From NCBI RefSeq assembly GCF_036556685.1, contig NZ_CP140614.1:2046001-2110000 (forward strand): a stretch of 64,000 bases of DNA. Direction: 5' to 3'. Source of the DNA: Sulfurospirillum sp. 1612. GTDB taxonomy: Bacteria; Campylobacterota; Campylobacteria; Campylobacterales; Sulfurospirillaceae. A program made the translations under genes and the position numbers. The notes beneath the pieces are model-generated. The model did no database searches. It was not told where the DNA came from and saw only the letters and a list, made by a program, of their open reading frames with translations. This document shows, in pieces, positions 46,604-55,848 of this stretch. The number at the start of each line of letters is the position of its first letter. Position 1 is the stretch's first letter.

Positions 46604-46854
46604 TACTCAACTCCTACTGTCACAATTTTTTTCAATCTAAAAGCTTTTCTTTTAGAAAGTGGTCGACACTCAATCGCTATAATTTCATCACCGGCTTTGA
46701 CTTGATTGCTCTCATCATGTACCAGGTATTTTTTAAAACGTTTTACGAATTTGCGATATTTTGGATGCATTACTTTTCGTTCCACCAATATCGTAGCTGT
46801 TTTATCGCCAGCTTTTTGCACAACTACGCCTTGAATTTCTCGGTTTAAAGCCAT
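46603..46854 (-). CDS. rpsQ: 30S ribosomal protein S17
   Basis: 83 residues. The OB fold starts with [21 protein letters not shown], and [20 protein letters not shown] is the signature. Binds the 5' domain of 16S rRNA. Thirteen bases after rpmC. Confidence 0.98.
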   Translation of the reverse strand: MALNREIQGVVVQKAGDKTATILVERKVMHPKYRKFVKRFKKYLVHDESNQVKAGDEIIAIECRPLSKRKAFRLKKIVTVGVE

Positions 46855-46867
46855 TACTTTCCCCTAA

Positions 46868-47056
46868 TTACTTATTTTGAGCGGAAATAGCCGTATTAAT
46901 ACGCGCAATATCTCTTCTAACTTCTCTTAATTCATTAGGATTAGTTAGTTGCATTGTTTTTAGCTTTTGCTTTAATGTAAACAAAAGCACCTTTTTTTCT
47001 TTTAATAACTCTAAAAGCTCTAAAGCGCTTTTTTCTTTTAGATCAGTATAGTTCAT
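46868..47056 (-). CDS. rpmC: 50S ribosomal protein L29
   Basis: 62 residues from the ATG at 47056; the longer open frame upstream is within rplP. Two helices: [20 protein letters not shown] and [20 protein letters not shown]. Overlaps rplP by 14 bases. Near the peptide exit site. Confidence 0.97.
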   Translation of the reverse strand: MNYTDLKEKSALELLELLKEKKVLLFTLKQKLKTMQLTNPNELREVRRDIARINTAISAQNK

Positions 47057-47468
47057 TTTCGCTCGCTTTAGTGATAATCTTAGTCTTAAATGGTAGCTTG
47101 TGCATTGCAAGTGTTAACGCTTCTCGAGCAAGTTCTTCACTTACGCCTGCCATTTCATATATAATACGGCCTGGCTTAATATTCATAACCCACTTATCAA
47201 CAGCACCTTTACCTTTACCCATTCTTGTTTCTAACGGTTTTGCTGTTAGAGGTTTGTCTGGGAAAACACGGATCCATGTTTTTGCCGCACGATTAACACG
47301 TCGAGTCATAGCAATTCTAGCTGCTTCGATTTGACGAGAATCAATACGACCCGCTTCAGTTGCTTTTAGTGCAATATCGCCAAAAGCAATAGAGTTTCCT
47401 CTAAAAGACTTTCCACGATTTCTGCCCTTCATTTGTTTTTTATATTTTGTTCTCTTAGGCATTAACAT
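47043..47468 (-). CDS. rplP: 50S ribosomal protein L16
   Basis: 141 residues. [19 protein letters not shown] and [17 protein letters not shown] are characteristic. Organises the A-site region. Overlaps rpsC by one base and rpmC by 14, so translation is coupled. Confidence 0.99.
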   Translation of the reverse strand: MLMPKRTKYKKQMKGRNRGKSFRGNSIAFGDIALKATEAGRIDSRQIEAARIAMTRRVNRAAKTWIRVFPDKPLTAKPLETRMGKGKGAVDKWVMNIKPGRIIYEMAGVSEELAREALTLAMHKLPFKTKIITKASENELY

Positions 47469-48163
47469 TAGTTTTTACCTCTTCTTCTTGGTTTTCTGTT
47501 CTCTTCTGTTTCATGTTTTTCAGCAGGGACACCCTTGCTTAACACTTCACCTTTGAAGATCCATACTTTGATACCGATAATACCATAGGTTGTATGCGCT
47601 TCTGCAAAGCCATAATCAATCTTTGCTCTTAATGTATGAAGCGGAACTCTTCCTTCTAGGTACCATTCAGTTCTTGCCATCTCAGCACCACCAAGACGAC
47701 CTGCTACAGCAATTTTAATCCCTTTGGCACCTGATTTTTGGGCACCTTGGATTACTTTTTTCATCGCACGTCTAAAAGCAACTCGACGTTCTAATTGCAT
47801 TGCAACATTTTCGGCACACAATTGACCTGATGCTTGTGCTTTTCTCTCTTCTTTGATATTTACATTAATATCTTTACCGATAAGTTTGTTGAGTTTTACT
47901 CTTAACTTTTCGATATCAGCACCCTTTTTACCAATGATGATACCTGGGCGTGCTGCAACGACAGTTACTCTCAGTTTTTTTGCTGTTCGCTCAATAACAA
48001 TTTGACTGACGCCAGCGTAATAAAGTTCTTTTTTTAGAAACGTTCTTATTTTATGATCTTCACCGATATTTGTCGCCAAACTTGCACCACTTGGAAACCA
48101 TCTTGAGTCCCAATTTCTATTTATGCCAAGTCTTAAACCAATTGGATTTACTTTTTGACCCAT
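47468..48163 (-). CDS. rpsC: 30S ribosomal protein S3
   Basis: 231 residues. [20 protein letters not shown], a KH domain ([20 protein letters not shown]) and a C-terminal half with [20 protein letters not shown]. Lines the mRNA entry channel. One base from rplV. Confidence 0.99.
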   Translation of the reverse strand: MGQKVNPIGLRLGINRNWDSRWFPSGASLATNIGEDHKIRTFLKKELYYAGVSQIVIERTAKKLRVTVVAARPGIIIGKKGADIEKLRVKLNKLIGKDINVNIKEERKAQASGQLCAENVAMQLERRVAFRRAMKKVIQGAQKSGAKGIKIAVAGRLGGAEMARTEWYLEGRVPLHTLRAKIDYGFAEAHTTYGIIGIKVWIFKGEVLSKGVPAEKHETEENRKPRRRGKN

Positions 48164-48164
48164 C

Positions 48165-48497
48165 TTAGTCTTCCTTCTTTGCAGCTTGATTTACTTCAAC
48201 AAATACATGTGAAGTAGGCTTCCTGATACCACTAGCACTACCTCTTGCTCTTGGTCTAAATCTTTTTAGTACCGGGCCAGCGTCCACTCTACATGATGAC
48301 ACAATTACTTCTTCTGGCTCGAAACCACCGTTTGCAACAGCAGATGCGATCACTTTAGATATAACTTGTGCTGCTTTGTTTGGAGTAAATTCCAAACTTG
48401 CAAGTGCTACTTCTGCGTTCATTCCTTGCACTTCTCGTGCAATTAATCTTGCTTTTGTAGGAGATAATCTAATAAATTTCAATATTGCTTTACTCAT
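48165..48497 (-). CDS. rplV: 50S ribosomal protein L22
   Basis: 110 residues. [18 protein letters not shown] at the start and the hairpin loop region [20 protein letters not shown] that reaches into the exit tunnel. Nine bases after rpsS. Confidence 0.98.
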   Translation of the reverse strand: MSKAILKFIRLSPTKARLIAREVQGMNAEVALASLEFTPNKAAQVISKVIASAVANGGFEPEEVIVSSCRVDAGPVLKRFRPRARGSASGIRKPTSHVFVEVNQAAKKED

Positions 48498-48506
48498 GCC
48501 ATACCC

Positions 48507-48788
48507 CTACTTACCAATTTTCTTTTGAACAGAGCCTTTATGGCCTTTAAATGTTCGTGTTGGAGCAAATTCACCCATTTTATATCCGATGTGATTTTCA
48601 GTGACATAAACAGGGATAAAATTTCTTCCATTGTGTACGTTGAATGTTAATCCAATCATATCAGGAGTTATGGTACTTCTTCTTGACCAAGTTTTAATCG
48701 GTTTATTAGAATTTTCTTCTTTTGCCGCTAATACTTTCTTAGCTAAATGCGCATCTACAAAAGGACCTTTTTTTAGACTTCTTGCCAT
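48507..48788 (-). CDS. rpsS: 30S ribosomal protein S19
   Basis: 93 residues. [33 protein letters not shown] and [12 protein letters not shown] are the family marks. Located in the head of the small subunit. Directly adjoins rplB. Confidence 0.99.
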   Translation of the reverse strand: MARSLKKGPFVDAHLAKKVLAAKEENSNKPIKTWSRRSTITPDMIGLTFNVHNGRNFIPVYVTENHIGYKMGEFAPTRTFKGHKGSVQKKIGK

Positions 48789-49619
48789 CTACTTTCCTTT
48801 TTTTCTAGAAATTATCAGTTTGTCACTCGCTTTACGTCTACGAGTTTTAGCACCCTTGGTTGGTTTACCCCAAGGAGTAACAGGGTGACGACCTGAGTTC
48901 TTTTTACCTTCACCACCACCATGTGGGTGATCAACTGGGTTCATAGCACTACCTCGAGTTTGAGGTCGGATACCACGATGACGATTTCGTCCCGCTTTAC
49001 CGATAACGACATTAGCCCAATCTTCACAACCAACGGTTCCAATTGTTGCCATACATTCGCTTAAAACTTGTCTCATTTCACCACTTGGTAGTCTTAGAAC
49101 GACATATTTTTCTTCTTTACCCATAAGTTGAGCATATCCACCCGCACTTCGTGCAATTTGTGCCCCATGACCAGGTTTCATCTCAATATTGTGAATAATA
49201 GTACCCACAGGTATATTTTTCATTTTCATAGCATTACCAGGCTTGATATCAAGTCCCGCTTCAGCAGAAGAAATTTTATCTCCGACTTTCAAGCCAGATG
49301 GTTGGATAATATATCTTTTTTCTCCATCAACGTATGTAATCAAAGCAATACGACAATTTCTATTTGGATCGTATTCTATAGCACTGACAACACCTTCGAT
49401 ATCAAATTTTCTTCTTTTAAAATCAATGATTCTATAAAGACGCTTTGCGCCACCTTGCTTATGACGAGATGTGATTCTACCATTGTTATTTCTACCAGCA
49501 CTTACTGGTAATTTTTTTAACAATGAAGCAACACCTGCCTTAGCAGTAATATCGCTTGAATCCAAACCGGTAACATATCGACGGCTTGGAGTGTATGGTT
49601 TGTATGATTTTATTGCCAT
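48789..49619 (-). CDS. rplB: 50S ribosomal protein L2
   Basis: 276 residues. [37 protein letters not shown] and the peptidyl-transferase-near signature [14 protein letters not shown] with the conserved His. Needed for subunit association. Confidence 0.99.
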   Translation of the reverse strand: MAIKSYKPYTPSRRYVTGLDSSDITAKAGVASLLKKLPVSAGRNNNGRITSRHKQGGAKRLYRIIDFKRRKFDIEGVVSAIEYDPNRNCRIALITYVDGEKRYIIQPSGLKVGDKISSAEAGLDIKPGNAMKMKNIPVGTIIHNIEMKPGHGAQIARSAGGYAQLMGKEEKYVVLRLPSGEMRQVLSECMATIGTVGCEDWANVVIGKAGRNRHRGIRPQTRGSAMNPVDHPHGGGEGKKNSGRHPVTPWGKPTKGAKTRRRKASDKLIISRKKGK

Positions 49620-49620
49620 A

Positions 49621-49902
49621 TTACGCCTCCAAATTCTCTAGTTTAGCACCTTCTGGTAACTGAACATAGAATTTTTTAGTATCGGTTCTTTTCCCTTGAA
49701 CGCCTTTGAATTTTTTAACTTTTCCTAACACTTTCATTGAATTTATCTTTAAAGGTGTAAAGCCAAAATATTCTCTTAAAACCTCTTTTAGACGATTTTT
49801 TGTCATTCTAGTTGATGTTTGAATAACAACGGTACCGTTTTCTTGAAGGCTCAAACTCTTTTCGGTATAAAGAATTGCTTTTATATCGGTTATATCTGCC
49901 AT
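49621..49902 (-). CDS. rplW: 50S ribosomal protein L23
   Basis: 93 residues. [16 protein letters not shown] and the region [21 protein letters not shown] are typical. Docking site for trigger factor and SRP at the exit tunnel. Two bases from rplD. Confidence 0.98.
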   Translation of the reverse strand: MADITDIKAILYTEKSLSLQENGTVVIQTSTRMTKNRLKEVLREYFGFTPLKINSMKVLGKVKKFKGVQGKRTDTKKFYVQLPEGAKLENLEA

Positions 49903-49904
49903 GA

Positions 49905-50519
49905 TTAGCCCTCTTTTGTAATTGTTTCAAGTACTGATTTTTCAATCACTACAGTATAGTATGCAGTCGTTAAATAGGCATTTAACTCATTTGCTTCTAT
50001 GAGATAGCAATTTTTCAAATTTCTAAATGCTAAAAATGTTTTTTCATCTACTAATTCTTTTACTATCAAAGCATCTCTTGCACCCAGTGTTTTTATCAAT
50101 GCTGCTGCATCTTTTGCTTTACCAGACTCGATTGCAATAGAATCAACAACAAACAAAGAGTTGGCCACTGCTTTTTCGTTCAATGCATATTGTAACGCTA
50201 GTTTTTTCTGTTTTTTGTTGACTTTTTGGTTGTAATTTCTGTTTGCTTTTGGTCCAAAGGCAACACCGCCGCCTACCCAAACAGGACTTCTAGATGAACC
50301 CGCACGCGCGCCACCTTTACCTTTTTGTGCCCAAGGCTTTTTACCACCACCACTAACATCAGATCTAGTTTTTGAGTGTGCAGTATTGGCACGAACACTT
50401 GCTAGATAAGATTTTACATATAGGTATAAGTTATGTGAGTGGATTGTTTCATAATCCGCTGGAAGTGAAAGTTCTCCAGCATTCTCAAATTTTTCATTTA
50501 GTACGATTGCACTACTCAT
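49905..50519 (-). CDS. rplD: 50S ribosomal protein L4
   Basis: 204 residues. The tunnel loop [20 protein letters not shown] and [14 protein letters not shown] are intact. In gamma-proteobacteria L4 represses its own operon through the S10 leader; whether that occurs here is unknown, since the leader is short. Overlaps rplC by 4 bases. Confidence 0.98.
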   Translation of the reverse strand: MSSAIVLNEKFENAGELSLPADYETIHSHNLYLYVKSYLASVRANTAHSKTRSDVSGGGKKPWAQKGKGGARAGSSRSPVWVGGGVAFGPKANRNYNQKVNKKQKKLALQYALNEKAVANSLFVVDSIAIESGKAKDAAALIKTLGARDALIVKELVDEKTFLAFRNLKNCYLIEANELNAYLTTAYYTVVIEKSVLETITKEG

Positions 50520-51094
50520 TTAACTATCCTCATTCTTCCAAGTGCTCCATTTGCGCCTGGAACTGAACCTTTAACGGCTAAAATTCCATTTTCTGCATCA
50601 AAAGAGACGACTTCATTTTTTACTGTTGTTTTTGCGTTTCCGTAGTGTCCTGGCATTTTTCTACCTTTTTGAACACGACCTGGCCATTCACAGTTACCAA
50701 TTGAACCTGGAGCTCTGTGAAAACGGCTACCATGTCCACCAGGGCCACCTGCGAAGTTATAACGTTTCATAACACCGGCAAAACCTCTACCTTTAGAATC
50801 AAAAGATATTTTGATTATTTTGGTATCGCTGATTACAGAAGTATCAATATCACCGACTTCAGCATTAGAAACACTCAAAGTAGCAAATCGATTAAATTCT
50901 CCACTAAGATTGTATTTCTTTTGTTGTCCGGCAATGGCTTTGTTCATCTTTTTACCACTGGCATAAGCAACGATTGCTTGCTTATCATTAGTAATTTCAC
51001 AAACCTTTGCTTCTTTTACCTTTAGTAATGTTACAGGAATGCTTGGTACTGCTATGGTTCTACTCATTCCAATTTTTTCTACTATATATTCCAT
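50516..51094 (-). CDS. rplC: 50S ribosomal protein L3
   Basis: 192 residues from the second of two tandem ATGs (51094), five bases after [25 protein letters not shown] is the N-terminus typical of the phylum, and [20 protein letters not shown] is the signature containing the methylated Gln position region. Assembly initiator of the large subunit. Confidence 0.98.
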   Translation of the reverse strand: MEYIVEKIGMSRTIAVPSIPVTLLKVKEAKVCEITNDKQAIVAYASGKKMNKAIAGQQKKYNLSGEFNRFATLSVSNAEVGDIDTSVISDTKIIKISFDSKGRGFAGVMKRYNFAGGPGGHGSRFHRAPGSIGNCEWPGRVQKGRKMPGHYGNAKTTVKNEVVSFDAENGILAVKGSVPGANGALGRMRIVK

Positions 51095-51103
51095 CATTAC
51101 TCC

Positions 51104-51415
51104 CTACTTACCCATCGCTCTAACTTCTACATTCACCTCAGGAGCAAGATCAAGCTTCATGAGAGAGTCAACAGTATCAGTCGTAGCAGATATGATATCA
51201 ATCATACGGGCATGTATTCTAATTTCAAATTGTTCTCTTGAATCTTTATTTACGTGTGGTGATTTAAGCACTGTATAGCGCTTAATTTTCGTAGGCATAG
51301 GAATTGGACCTTTAATTTCGGCTCCAGTTCGCTTAACAGCTTCTACAATAGCTGCAACAGATCGGTCTAAAACTCTATGGTCATGTGCCTTGAGTTTAAG
51401 TCGTATTTTTTCCAT
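51104..51415 (-). CDS. rpsJ: 30S ribosomal protein S10
   Basis: 103 residues. [20 protein letters not shown] and [21 protein letters not shown] are typical. Also NusE in transcription antitermination. First gene of the 29-gene S10-spc-alpha operon. AGGGG precedes the ATG; a consensus promoter lies about 55 bases upstream. Confidence 0.99.
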   Translation of the reverse strand: MEKIRLKLKAHDHRVLDRSVAAIVEAVKRTGAEIKGPIPMPTKIKRYTVLKSPHVNKDSREQFEIRIHARMIDIISATTDTVDSLMKLDLAPEVNVEVRAMGK

Positions 51416-51470
51416 AATTACCCCTAAAAAAAGAACTTGTCACCTCAAACGATGACGATTAAGGAATGAG

Positions 51471-51499
51471 ATTGTACTTAAATTTAATTAAAAAGTCAA
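51471..51499 (-). promoter_or_regulatory. Consensus promoter of the S10-spc-alpha operon
   Basis: On the minus strand TTGACT (51494-51499), a 17-base spacer and TACAAT (51471-51476). Predicted start near 51464, leaving a leader of about 48 bases with AGGGG. Unlike most promoters seen here it has a clear -35, fitting strong expression. The leader is too short for an E. coli-type S10 attenuator. Confidence 0.75.
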
Positions 51500-51559
51500 T
51501 ATTTTAGGGCATCAGGGAGAATTTATATCGATTTTATTTCCTTTTAAGAAGGAAACAAA

Positions 51560-51565
51560 TATAAT
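51560..51565 (+). promoter_or_regulatory. -10 box giving a predicted leaderless mRNA for the AAA ATPase
   Basis: TATAAT-TTTTTC-ATG: exactly six bases between the box and the start codon, and no ribosome-binding site in front of the ATG. Confidence 0.6.
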
Positions 51566-51571
51566 TTTTTC

Positions 51572-52648
51572 ATGAATTTGCTTGAAACACTCTATGAGAT
51601 ACATTATAAAAACGACACTTATTTTGATCGAAAAACAAAAATTTTATCTAATAAGACGTTGATTTTAGGGCCTAGAAAAAGTGGAAAGTCCCATTTAGTC
51701 ATCGATTATCTACAAGAGTATGCTGTCTCATCTTATCTTTATATTGATTTTTTAGATGAGAGACTCAACACAGAAGAAATCGAGAGTAAAAAATTGGAAA
51801 CTTTTATCCAAAACAACCACATTAAACTCTTAATTTTGGAAAATTTTGATTTTTCTATTAATCTTCCTAAAGTTGACAAAATTATCATCACTTCTGATGA
51901 TTCAACCCGTCGACTTGAAAATTTTCATACTATTTCATTATATCCTCTAGATTTCGAAGAGTTTATTCTTTTTGATAAAAAACACTCCAATATCGAACAA
52001 CTTTTTAATCAGTTTGCCAACCAAGGTTCCTTTCCTGAGATTGCAACCTATCATGATAATGACAGATATAATAAGATGCAAAAAATAACCAGAGATCTTT
52101 TTCAAACTCGCAATGAATTTCTTGTCTTTAAAAAGTTTTGTGAATTACAGGGAACAAAAATATCTCTCTTTCAACTTTATAATCAACTCAAACCAAAGAT
52201 GAAAATATCAAAAGATTTTATATATAAATGCAGTGCTGATTTACAACATAGAGAATTGATTGTACTTCTTGAGAAATATCAACAACCCAAGGCAGCCAAA
52301 AAAGTCTATCTTTTTGATTTTGCCCTGAAAAATGCCCTCTCATTTAAGAGAGATTTTTTGAAACGGTTTGAAAATATGGTCTTTTTAGAATTGTACAAAC
52401 GTAACAAAGAGATTTTTTACAATGATATTATCGATTTTTGGTTGCCTTTAGAACACGAAGGTATCATCTGTGCTCCTTTTACACCTATTGTTTCAATCAA
52501 AGCCAAAGTCAAGAAGATGATTTCGCATCTTAGTGCATTGCAAGCTAAAAAAATCTGGATTACCACATTGGGTAATGAAGGAGCATTTGAACAAGATGGC
52601 GTGACTTTTGTCTTGATTCCCTTTTGGGATTGGGCCCTACAAAATTAA
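51572..52648 (+). CDS. AAA ATPase (AAA_14 / DUF4143-like)
   Basis: 358 residues. Walker A LGPRKSGKSHLV at about 30-41, a Walker B-like IKLLILENFDF, sensor-like KVDKIIITSDDS, then a helical part and a C-terminal nuclease-like domain (FENMVFLELYKR, IDFWLPLEHEG). This is the layout of the AAA_14/DUF4143 group, whose roles are largely unknown. It lies between rpsJ (divergent) and rnhB as in Helicobacter, where the equivalent is also a predicted ATP-binding protein, so it is conserved rather than newly acquired. It lacks the usual catalytic nuclease motif in clear form. Predicted leaderless. Confidence 0.8.
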   Translation: MNLLETLYEIHYKNDTYFDRKTKILSNKTLILGPRKSGKSHLVIDYLQEYAVSSYLYIDFLDERLNTEEIESKKLETFIQNNHIKLLILENFDFSINLPKVDKIIITSDDSTRRLENFHTISLYPLDFEEFILFDKKHSNIEQLFNQFANQGSFPEIATYHDNDRYNKMQKITRDLFQTRNEFLVFKKFCELQGTKISLFQLYNQLKPKMKISKDFIYKCSADLQHRELIVLLEKYQQPKAAKKVYLFDFALKNALSFKRDFLKRFENMVFLELYKRNKEIFYNDIIDFWLPLEHEGIICAPFTPIVSIKAKVKKMISHLSALQAKKIWITTLGNEGAFEQDGVTFVLIPFWDWALQN

Positions 52649-52712
52649 CGCTCATGATAGCTATAACATGCTACTATAAAACAGTAATATCGTTTATAAA
52701 AGGGGAATGATA

Positions 52713-53273
52713 ATGTTGTGTGGAATCGATGAAGCTGGCAGGGGATGTATCGCAGGACCTTTAGTCGTCGCGGGTGTTGTTTTGAACCGTGAGATAAAAG
52801 GTCTTGCAGATTCCAAAATACTAAGCGAAGCAAAACGTGATGCTTTGTTTGCCAAAATCAAAGCGTTTTCTGACTATAAAATTGTATTTTGTGATAATAA
52901 AATGGTCGATACCAAAGGGTTGAGCTATTGTCTTGGTTATGCCATAAAAAATATCAAAGAGTATTTTCTCGCACAAAATGCCCAATACGAAATCCTCATG
53001 GACGGGAATAGCGCTTTTGGCGTCAGTGGTGTTCAAACGCTCATCAAAGCGGATGCAAAAGTCCCAGAAGTGAGTGCGGCGAGTATTTTAGCAAAAGTCA
53101 GTCGTGATCAGTTTATGTACAGTATCTGCCATCAATATCCACACTATTCATTTGCCAAACACAAAGGATATGGGACGGCTTTACATGTTGAGGAGATTAA
53201 GAACTATGGATATTCTGATATCCATAGAACTTCTTTTAAAATAAAAAGTCTCAGAGAACCGAGTCTTTTTTAA
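52713..53273 (+). CDS. rnhB: Ribonuclease HII
   Basis: 186 residues from the ATG at 52713, seven bases after GGGG (an ATG at 52707 lies too close to it). Motifs CGIDEAGRGCIAGPLVVAGV (catalytic Asp-Glu), DSKILSEAKRD and VSAASILAKVSRD with the later Asp residues are present. Cuts RNA in RNA-DNA hybrids and removes single ribonucleotides from DNA. Convergent with the next gene, two bases apart. Confidence 0.96.
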   Translation: MLCGIDEAGRGCIAGPLVVAGVVLNREIKGLADSKILSEAKRDALFAKIKAFSDYKIVFCDNKMVDTKGLSYCLGYAIKNIKEYFLAQNAQYEILMDGNSAFGVSGVQTLIKADAKVPEVSAASILAKVSRDQFMYSICHQYPHYSFAKHKGYGTALHVEEIKNYGYSDIHRTSFKIKSLREPSLF

Positions 53274-53275
53274 TT

Positions 53276-53602
53276 TTATTGGCTACAACTCGGAACATTA
53301 CCACTATCGCTGGCAAAATATTCAAGGAATTGCGACAAATGCTTTAACTGTTTTTTGGATTGTATTCGTTTTGAAGTAGGACAAATTCTTTGCAATTCTG
53401 CTGCTAATTGTCCGGTTTTATATAGATTTCTCCATTCATAAACCGTATGTTTTTTTCCCATCTCACTACCATAAAAACCACATGGTGTTTTTAAAAGTTT
53501 GATATAGTATTTTTTTCCCCGAATCACACTCGCATTGAGATTTGTGCCCATTACTAAGCCAAAAAACACAAAGGCCACCGCCAAAGAGATAATCTGTCTC
53601 AT
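53276..53602 (-). CDS. Small secreted protein with three Cys next to a cytochrome c
   Basis: 108 residues with a signal peptide (ISLAVAFVFFGLVMG). Conserved-looking parts are KYYIKLLKTPCGFYGSEM, KHTVYEWRNLYKTGQLAAEL and the end FASDSGNVPSC. Cys41, Cys74 and Cys106 are present but no heme motif. It resembles a small Campylobacterota family sometimes labelled as cytochrome c without a heme site; the function is unknown. Five bases after the cytochrome gene, so the pair is co-transcribed. Confidence 0.65.
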   Translation of the reverse strand: MRQIISLAVAFVFFGLVMGTNLNASVIRGKKYYIKLLKTPCGFYGSEMGKKHTVYEWRNLYKTGQLAAELQRICPTSKRIQSKKQLKHLSQFLEYFASDSGNVPSCSQ

Positions 53603-53607
53603 GATGT

Positions 53608-53934
53608 TTATTTTCCCCCTAAATTTGAGATATATATCGCTAAATCGCGAATTTGTTTTTGATTTAAATGTTTTACTTGTTTGCCCATCACCGTCGTCAC
53701 GCTGCGACTGCTTAACTGACTATTTTTAAAAAAATCGATGCTATCGATGAGATCTTCGACATCTTGTCCTGCGATAATTTCACTTCTCCCAAACGCTTTA
53801 TTTTTGCCATCGACACCATGACAACCCGCGCATCCTTTATAAATGACAGAGGGAATAGTAGATTGTACATCTTTTGAATATAAGCTAGAATAAAAAACTG
53901 ATACTATTAAAACCATCATGATATGTAACTTCAT
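53608..53934 (-). CDS. Periplasmic monoheme class I cytochrome c
   Basis: 108 residues: a signal peptide (IMMVLIVSVFYSSLYS), heme motif CAGCH at 35-39 (CAGCHGVDGKNKAFGRS) and a Met ligand at 83 (TVMGKQVKHL). A small soluble electron carrier such as those that deliver electrons to CcoP. The Cys-containing secreted protein gene follows at five bases and may encode its partner. The 233 bases upstream hold a divergent promoter region shared with cstA. Confidence 0.85.
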   Translation of the reverse strand: MKLHIMMVLIVSVFYSSLYSKDVQSTIPSVIYKGCAGCHGVDGKNKAFGRSEIIAGQDVEDLIDSIDFFKNSQLSSRSVTTVMGKQVKHLNQKQIRDLAIYISNLGGK

Positions 53935-54025
53935 CTTAATCCTTTTTTGATTACAAAAGTTGTGAAATATTATATCACTAAAATCATAAAAAGTAAAATA
54001 ATTTTTATTATTTTTTCTACTAAGT

Positions 54026-54074
54026 ACAGTTTATTTAATCTTTTAATTTTTTATTAAAACAAAAACTAAACTGT
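54026..54074. repeat. Inverted repeat upstream of cstA
   Basis: ACAGTTTA and TAAACTGT form a perfect 8-base inverted repeat with 33 bases between; inside it TTTAAT and ATTAAA form a second pair. It lies between the divergent cytochrome c and cstA genes. Could be a regulator site or a chance result of the AT-rich sequence. Confidence 0.35.
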
Positions 54075-54140
54075 TAATTCAATAATTATTTTATATTTAA
54101 AGTTATATTATTTTGGAATATTATGTTCTATATCACATAG

Positions 54141-54146
54141 TATAAT
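54141..54146 (+). promoter_or_regulatory. -10 box of cstA
   Basis: TATAAT, 21 bases before the cstA ATG, followed by GGGGG as ribosome-binding site. No clear -35. Confidence 0.5.
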
Positions 54147-54167
54147 CTTAAACAGGGGGTAATTTCA

Positions 54168-55688
54168 ATGTTGACGTTTTTTTCTTCCATAGTATTGCTA
54201 GTCTTGGCATATTTTACATATGGGAAATACGTAGAGAAAGTATTTGGTGCTGATGAGAATCGAGAGACTCCGGCTATTAAAGAACCTGATGGTGTCGATT
54301 TTGTACCAATGAGCACGACAAAGAATTTCTTGATTCAATTCCTAAATATCGCGGGCCTTGGACCAATTTTTGGACCAATACTAGGTGCGCTATATGGACC
54401 TATTGCGTTTTTATGGATTATCGCTGGATCTATCTTCGCCGGAGGGGTACATGATTACATGTCCGGTATGATGAGTGTACGATCAAACGGTAAAACCATG
54501 GCTGAAATCACAGGAGATTACCTTGGTGAATTCAGTCGATATGCAATGCTTTTTATTAGTGTTATGTTACTTTTGTTTGTGGGTATTGTTTTTATTGTAG
54601 GACCTGCCGCCTTATTGGCAAATCTTACATTTCAACCGATGGGCGATGGCGTTTTCAAAGGAACTATGTTTGCCAATAAAGAAATTTGGATTGCGATTAT
54701 TTTCGTATATTATTTCTTGTCCACGATTATACCTATCGACAAGATTATCGGTCGTATCTATCCGTTCTTCGGCGCCATTTTAATGTTTATGGCATTTGGT
54801 GTTGGTGGGGCGATGGTGTATCATGGATTAGCCATACCAGAACTTACTGATTGGGCTAACTACACCCACCCTGGTGGCGTACCAATCTGGCCAGGACTTA
54901 TTTTTACTATTAGTTGTGGTGCTATTAGTGGTTTTCACGCAACACAATCTCCAATGGTAGCGCGAACACTAAAAAATGAAAAAAAAGGTCGTATTGTATT
55001 TTATGGTGCGATGCTAACAGAATCTTTTATCGCAATGATTTGGGCCTCTGTCGGTATGGCATTTTTCCCACATGGAATCAGCGGATTAAATGAAGTCCTA
55101 ACAAAAGGTGGACCGGGTCTTGTTGTCAATGAAGTCACGGTTGGATATCTTGGAGCAGCGGGCGGTTTACTAGCGATTTTAGGTGTTATTATTGCACCAA
55201 TTACCTCTGGTGATACAGCATTTCGATCAATCCGTTTGAGCGTTTCTGATCGATTTAAACTCTCACAAGGGAAAATTATCAACCGATTATTAATCGCGAT
55301 TCCGATTTTTATCATTGCCTATTTCATTACTAAAATTGGATTTAAATCTATATGGATTTACTTCTCATTTAGTAATCAATTACTATCTACTTTTGTGTTA
55401 TGGACCGCTGTTGCGTATCTTTATGCGCATGGCAAAAACTTCTGGATTGCCGGTGTTCCGGTTATCTTTATGAGTGCGAGTATCGTCGGATATGTATTGA
55501 CAGCCAAAGTATTTCCGTTTGGACTCAGTCATACGGTCGCTCTAAATAGTGGTTATGCCACAGGATTAGCAGTATTTGCTGTTTTAATTATGCTGTCGTT
55601 TTCTTCCAAAAAAAGGAAACTCAAACCAGAATTTATCACCACTGATAATAAAATCAAAGAAGCGGATACTGAGAATATAATATTATAA
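54168..55688 (+). CDS. cstA: CstA-family carbon starvation protein (peptide/pyruvate transporter)
   Basis: 506 residues, many membrane segments. CstA features: TYGKYVEKVFGADE near the start, LGPIFGPILGALYGPIAFLW, GGVHDYMSGMMSVRS, HATQSPMVARTLKNE and ITSGDTAFRSIRLS. E. coli CstA is about 700 residues, so this is the short form, lacking the C-terminal extension. In Campylobacter CstA imports peptides and pyruvate during starvation. Followed by a terminator-like hairpin and a TRAP operon. Confidence 0.92.
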   Translation: MLTFFSSIVLLVLAYFTYGKYVEKVFGADENRETPAIKEPDGVDFVPMSTTKNFLIQFLNIAGLGPIFGPILGALYGPIAFLWIIAGSIFAGGVHDYMSGMMSVRSNGKTMAEITGDYLGEFSRYAMLFISVMLLLFVGIVFIVGPAALLANLTFQPMGDGVFKGTMFANKEIWIAIIFVYYFLSTIIPIDKIIGRIYPFFGAILMFMAFGVGGAMVYHGLAIPELTDWANYTHPGGVPIWPGLIFTISCGAISGFHATQSPMVARTLKNEKKGRIVFYGAMLTESFIAMIWASVGMAFFPHGISGLNEVLTKGGPGLVVNEVTVGYLGAAGGLLAILGVIIAPITSGDTAFRSIRLSVSDRFKLSQGKIINRLLIAIPIFIIAYFITKIGFKSIWIYFSFSNQLLSTFVLWTAVAYLYAHGKNFWIAGVPVIFMSASIVGYVLTAKVFPFGLSHTVALNSGYATGLAVFAVLIMLSFSSKKRKLKPEFITTDNKIKEADTENIIL

Positions 55689-55704
55689 TTCTTTATATCA
55701 CACG

Positions 55705-55738
55705 ATGGACTTAAGTGGAAATTTTCCCTTGAGTCCAT
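55705..55738 (+). terminator. Hairpin after cstA, probable terminator
   Basis: ATGGACTTAAG pairs with CTTGAGTCCAT (11 pairs, one G-T) and the loop TGGAAATTTTCC can pair further. It starts 17 bases after the stop codon. The following TTGATTTATAAC is only weakly U-rich, so termination may be partial. Confidence 0.55.
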
Positions 55739-55813
55739 TGATTTATAACAACACTTAAAACCCAAAATATCACAATTCTCCACTACTTGTAGCTCTCCTT
55801 AAACTTAAATTGT

Positions 55814-55819
55814 TATAAT
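55814..55819 (+). promoter_or_regulatory. -10 box of the TAXI-TRAP operon
   Basis: TATAAT 30 bases before the receptor gene ATG, with AGGGAG as ribosome-binding site. Shows that the TRAP genes have their own promoter after cstA. Confidence 0.55.
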
Positions 55820-55848
55820 TTTCAAAATTAAAATATTAGGGAGTAACC

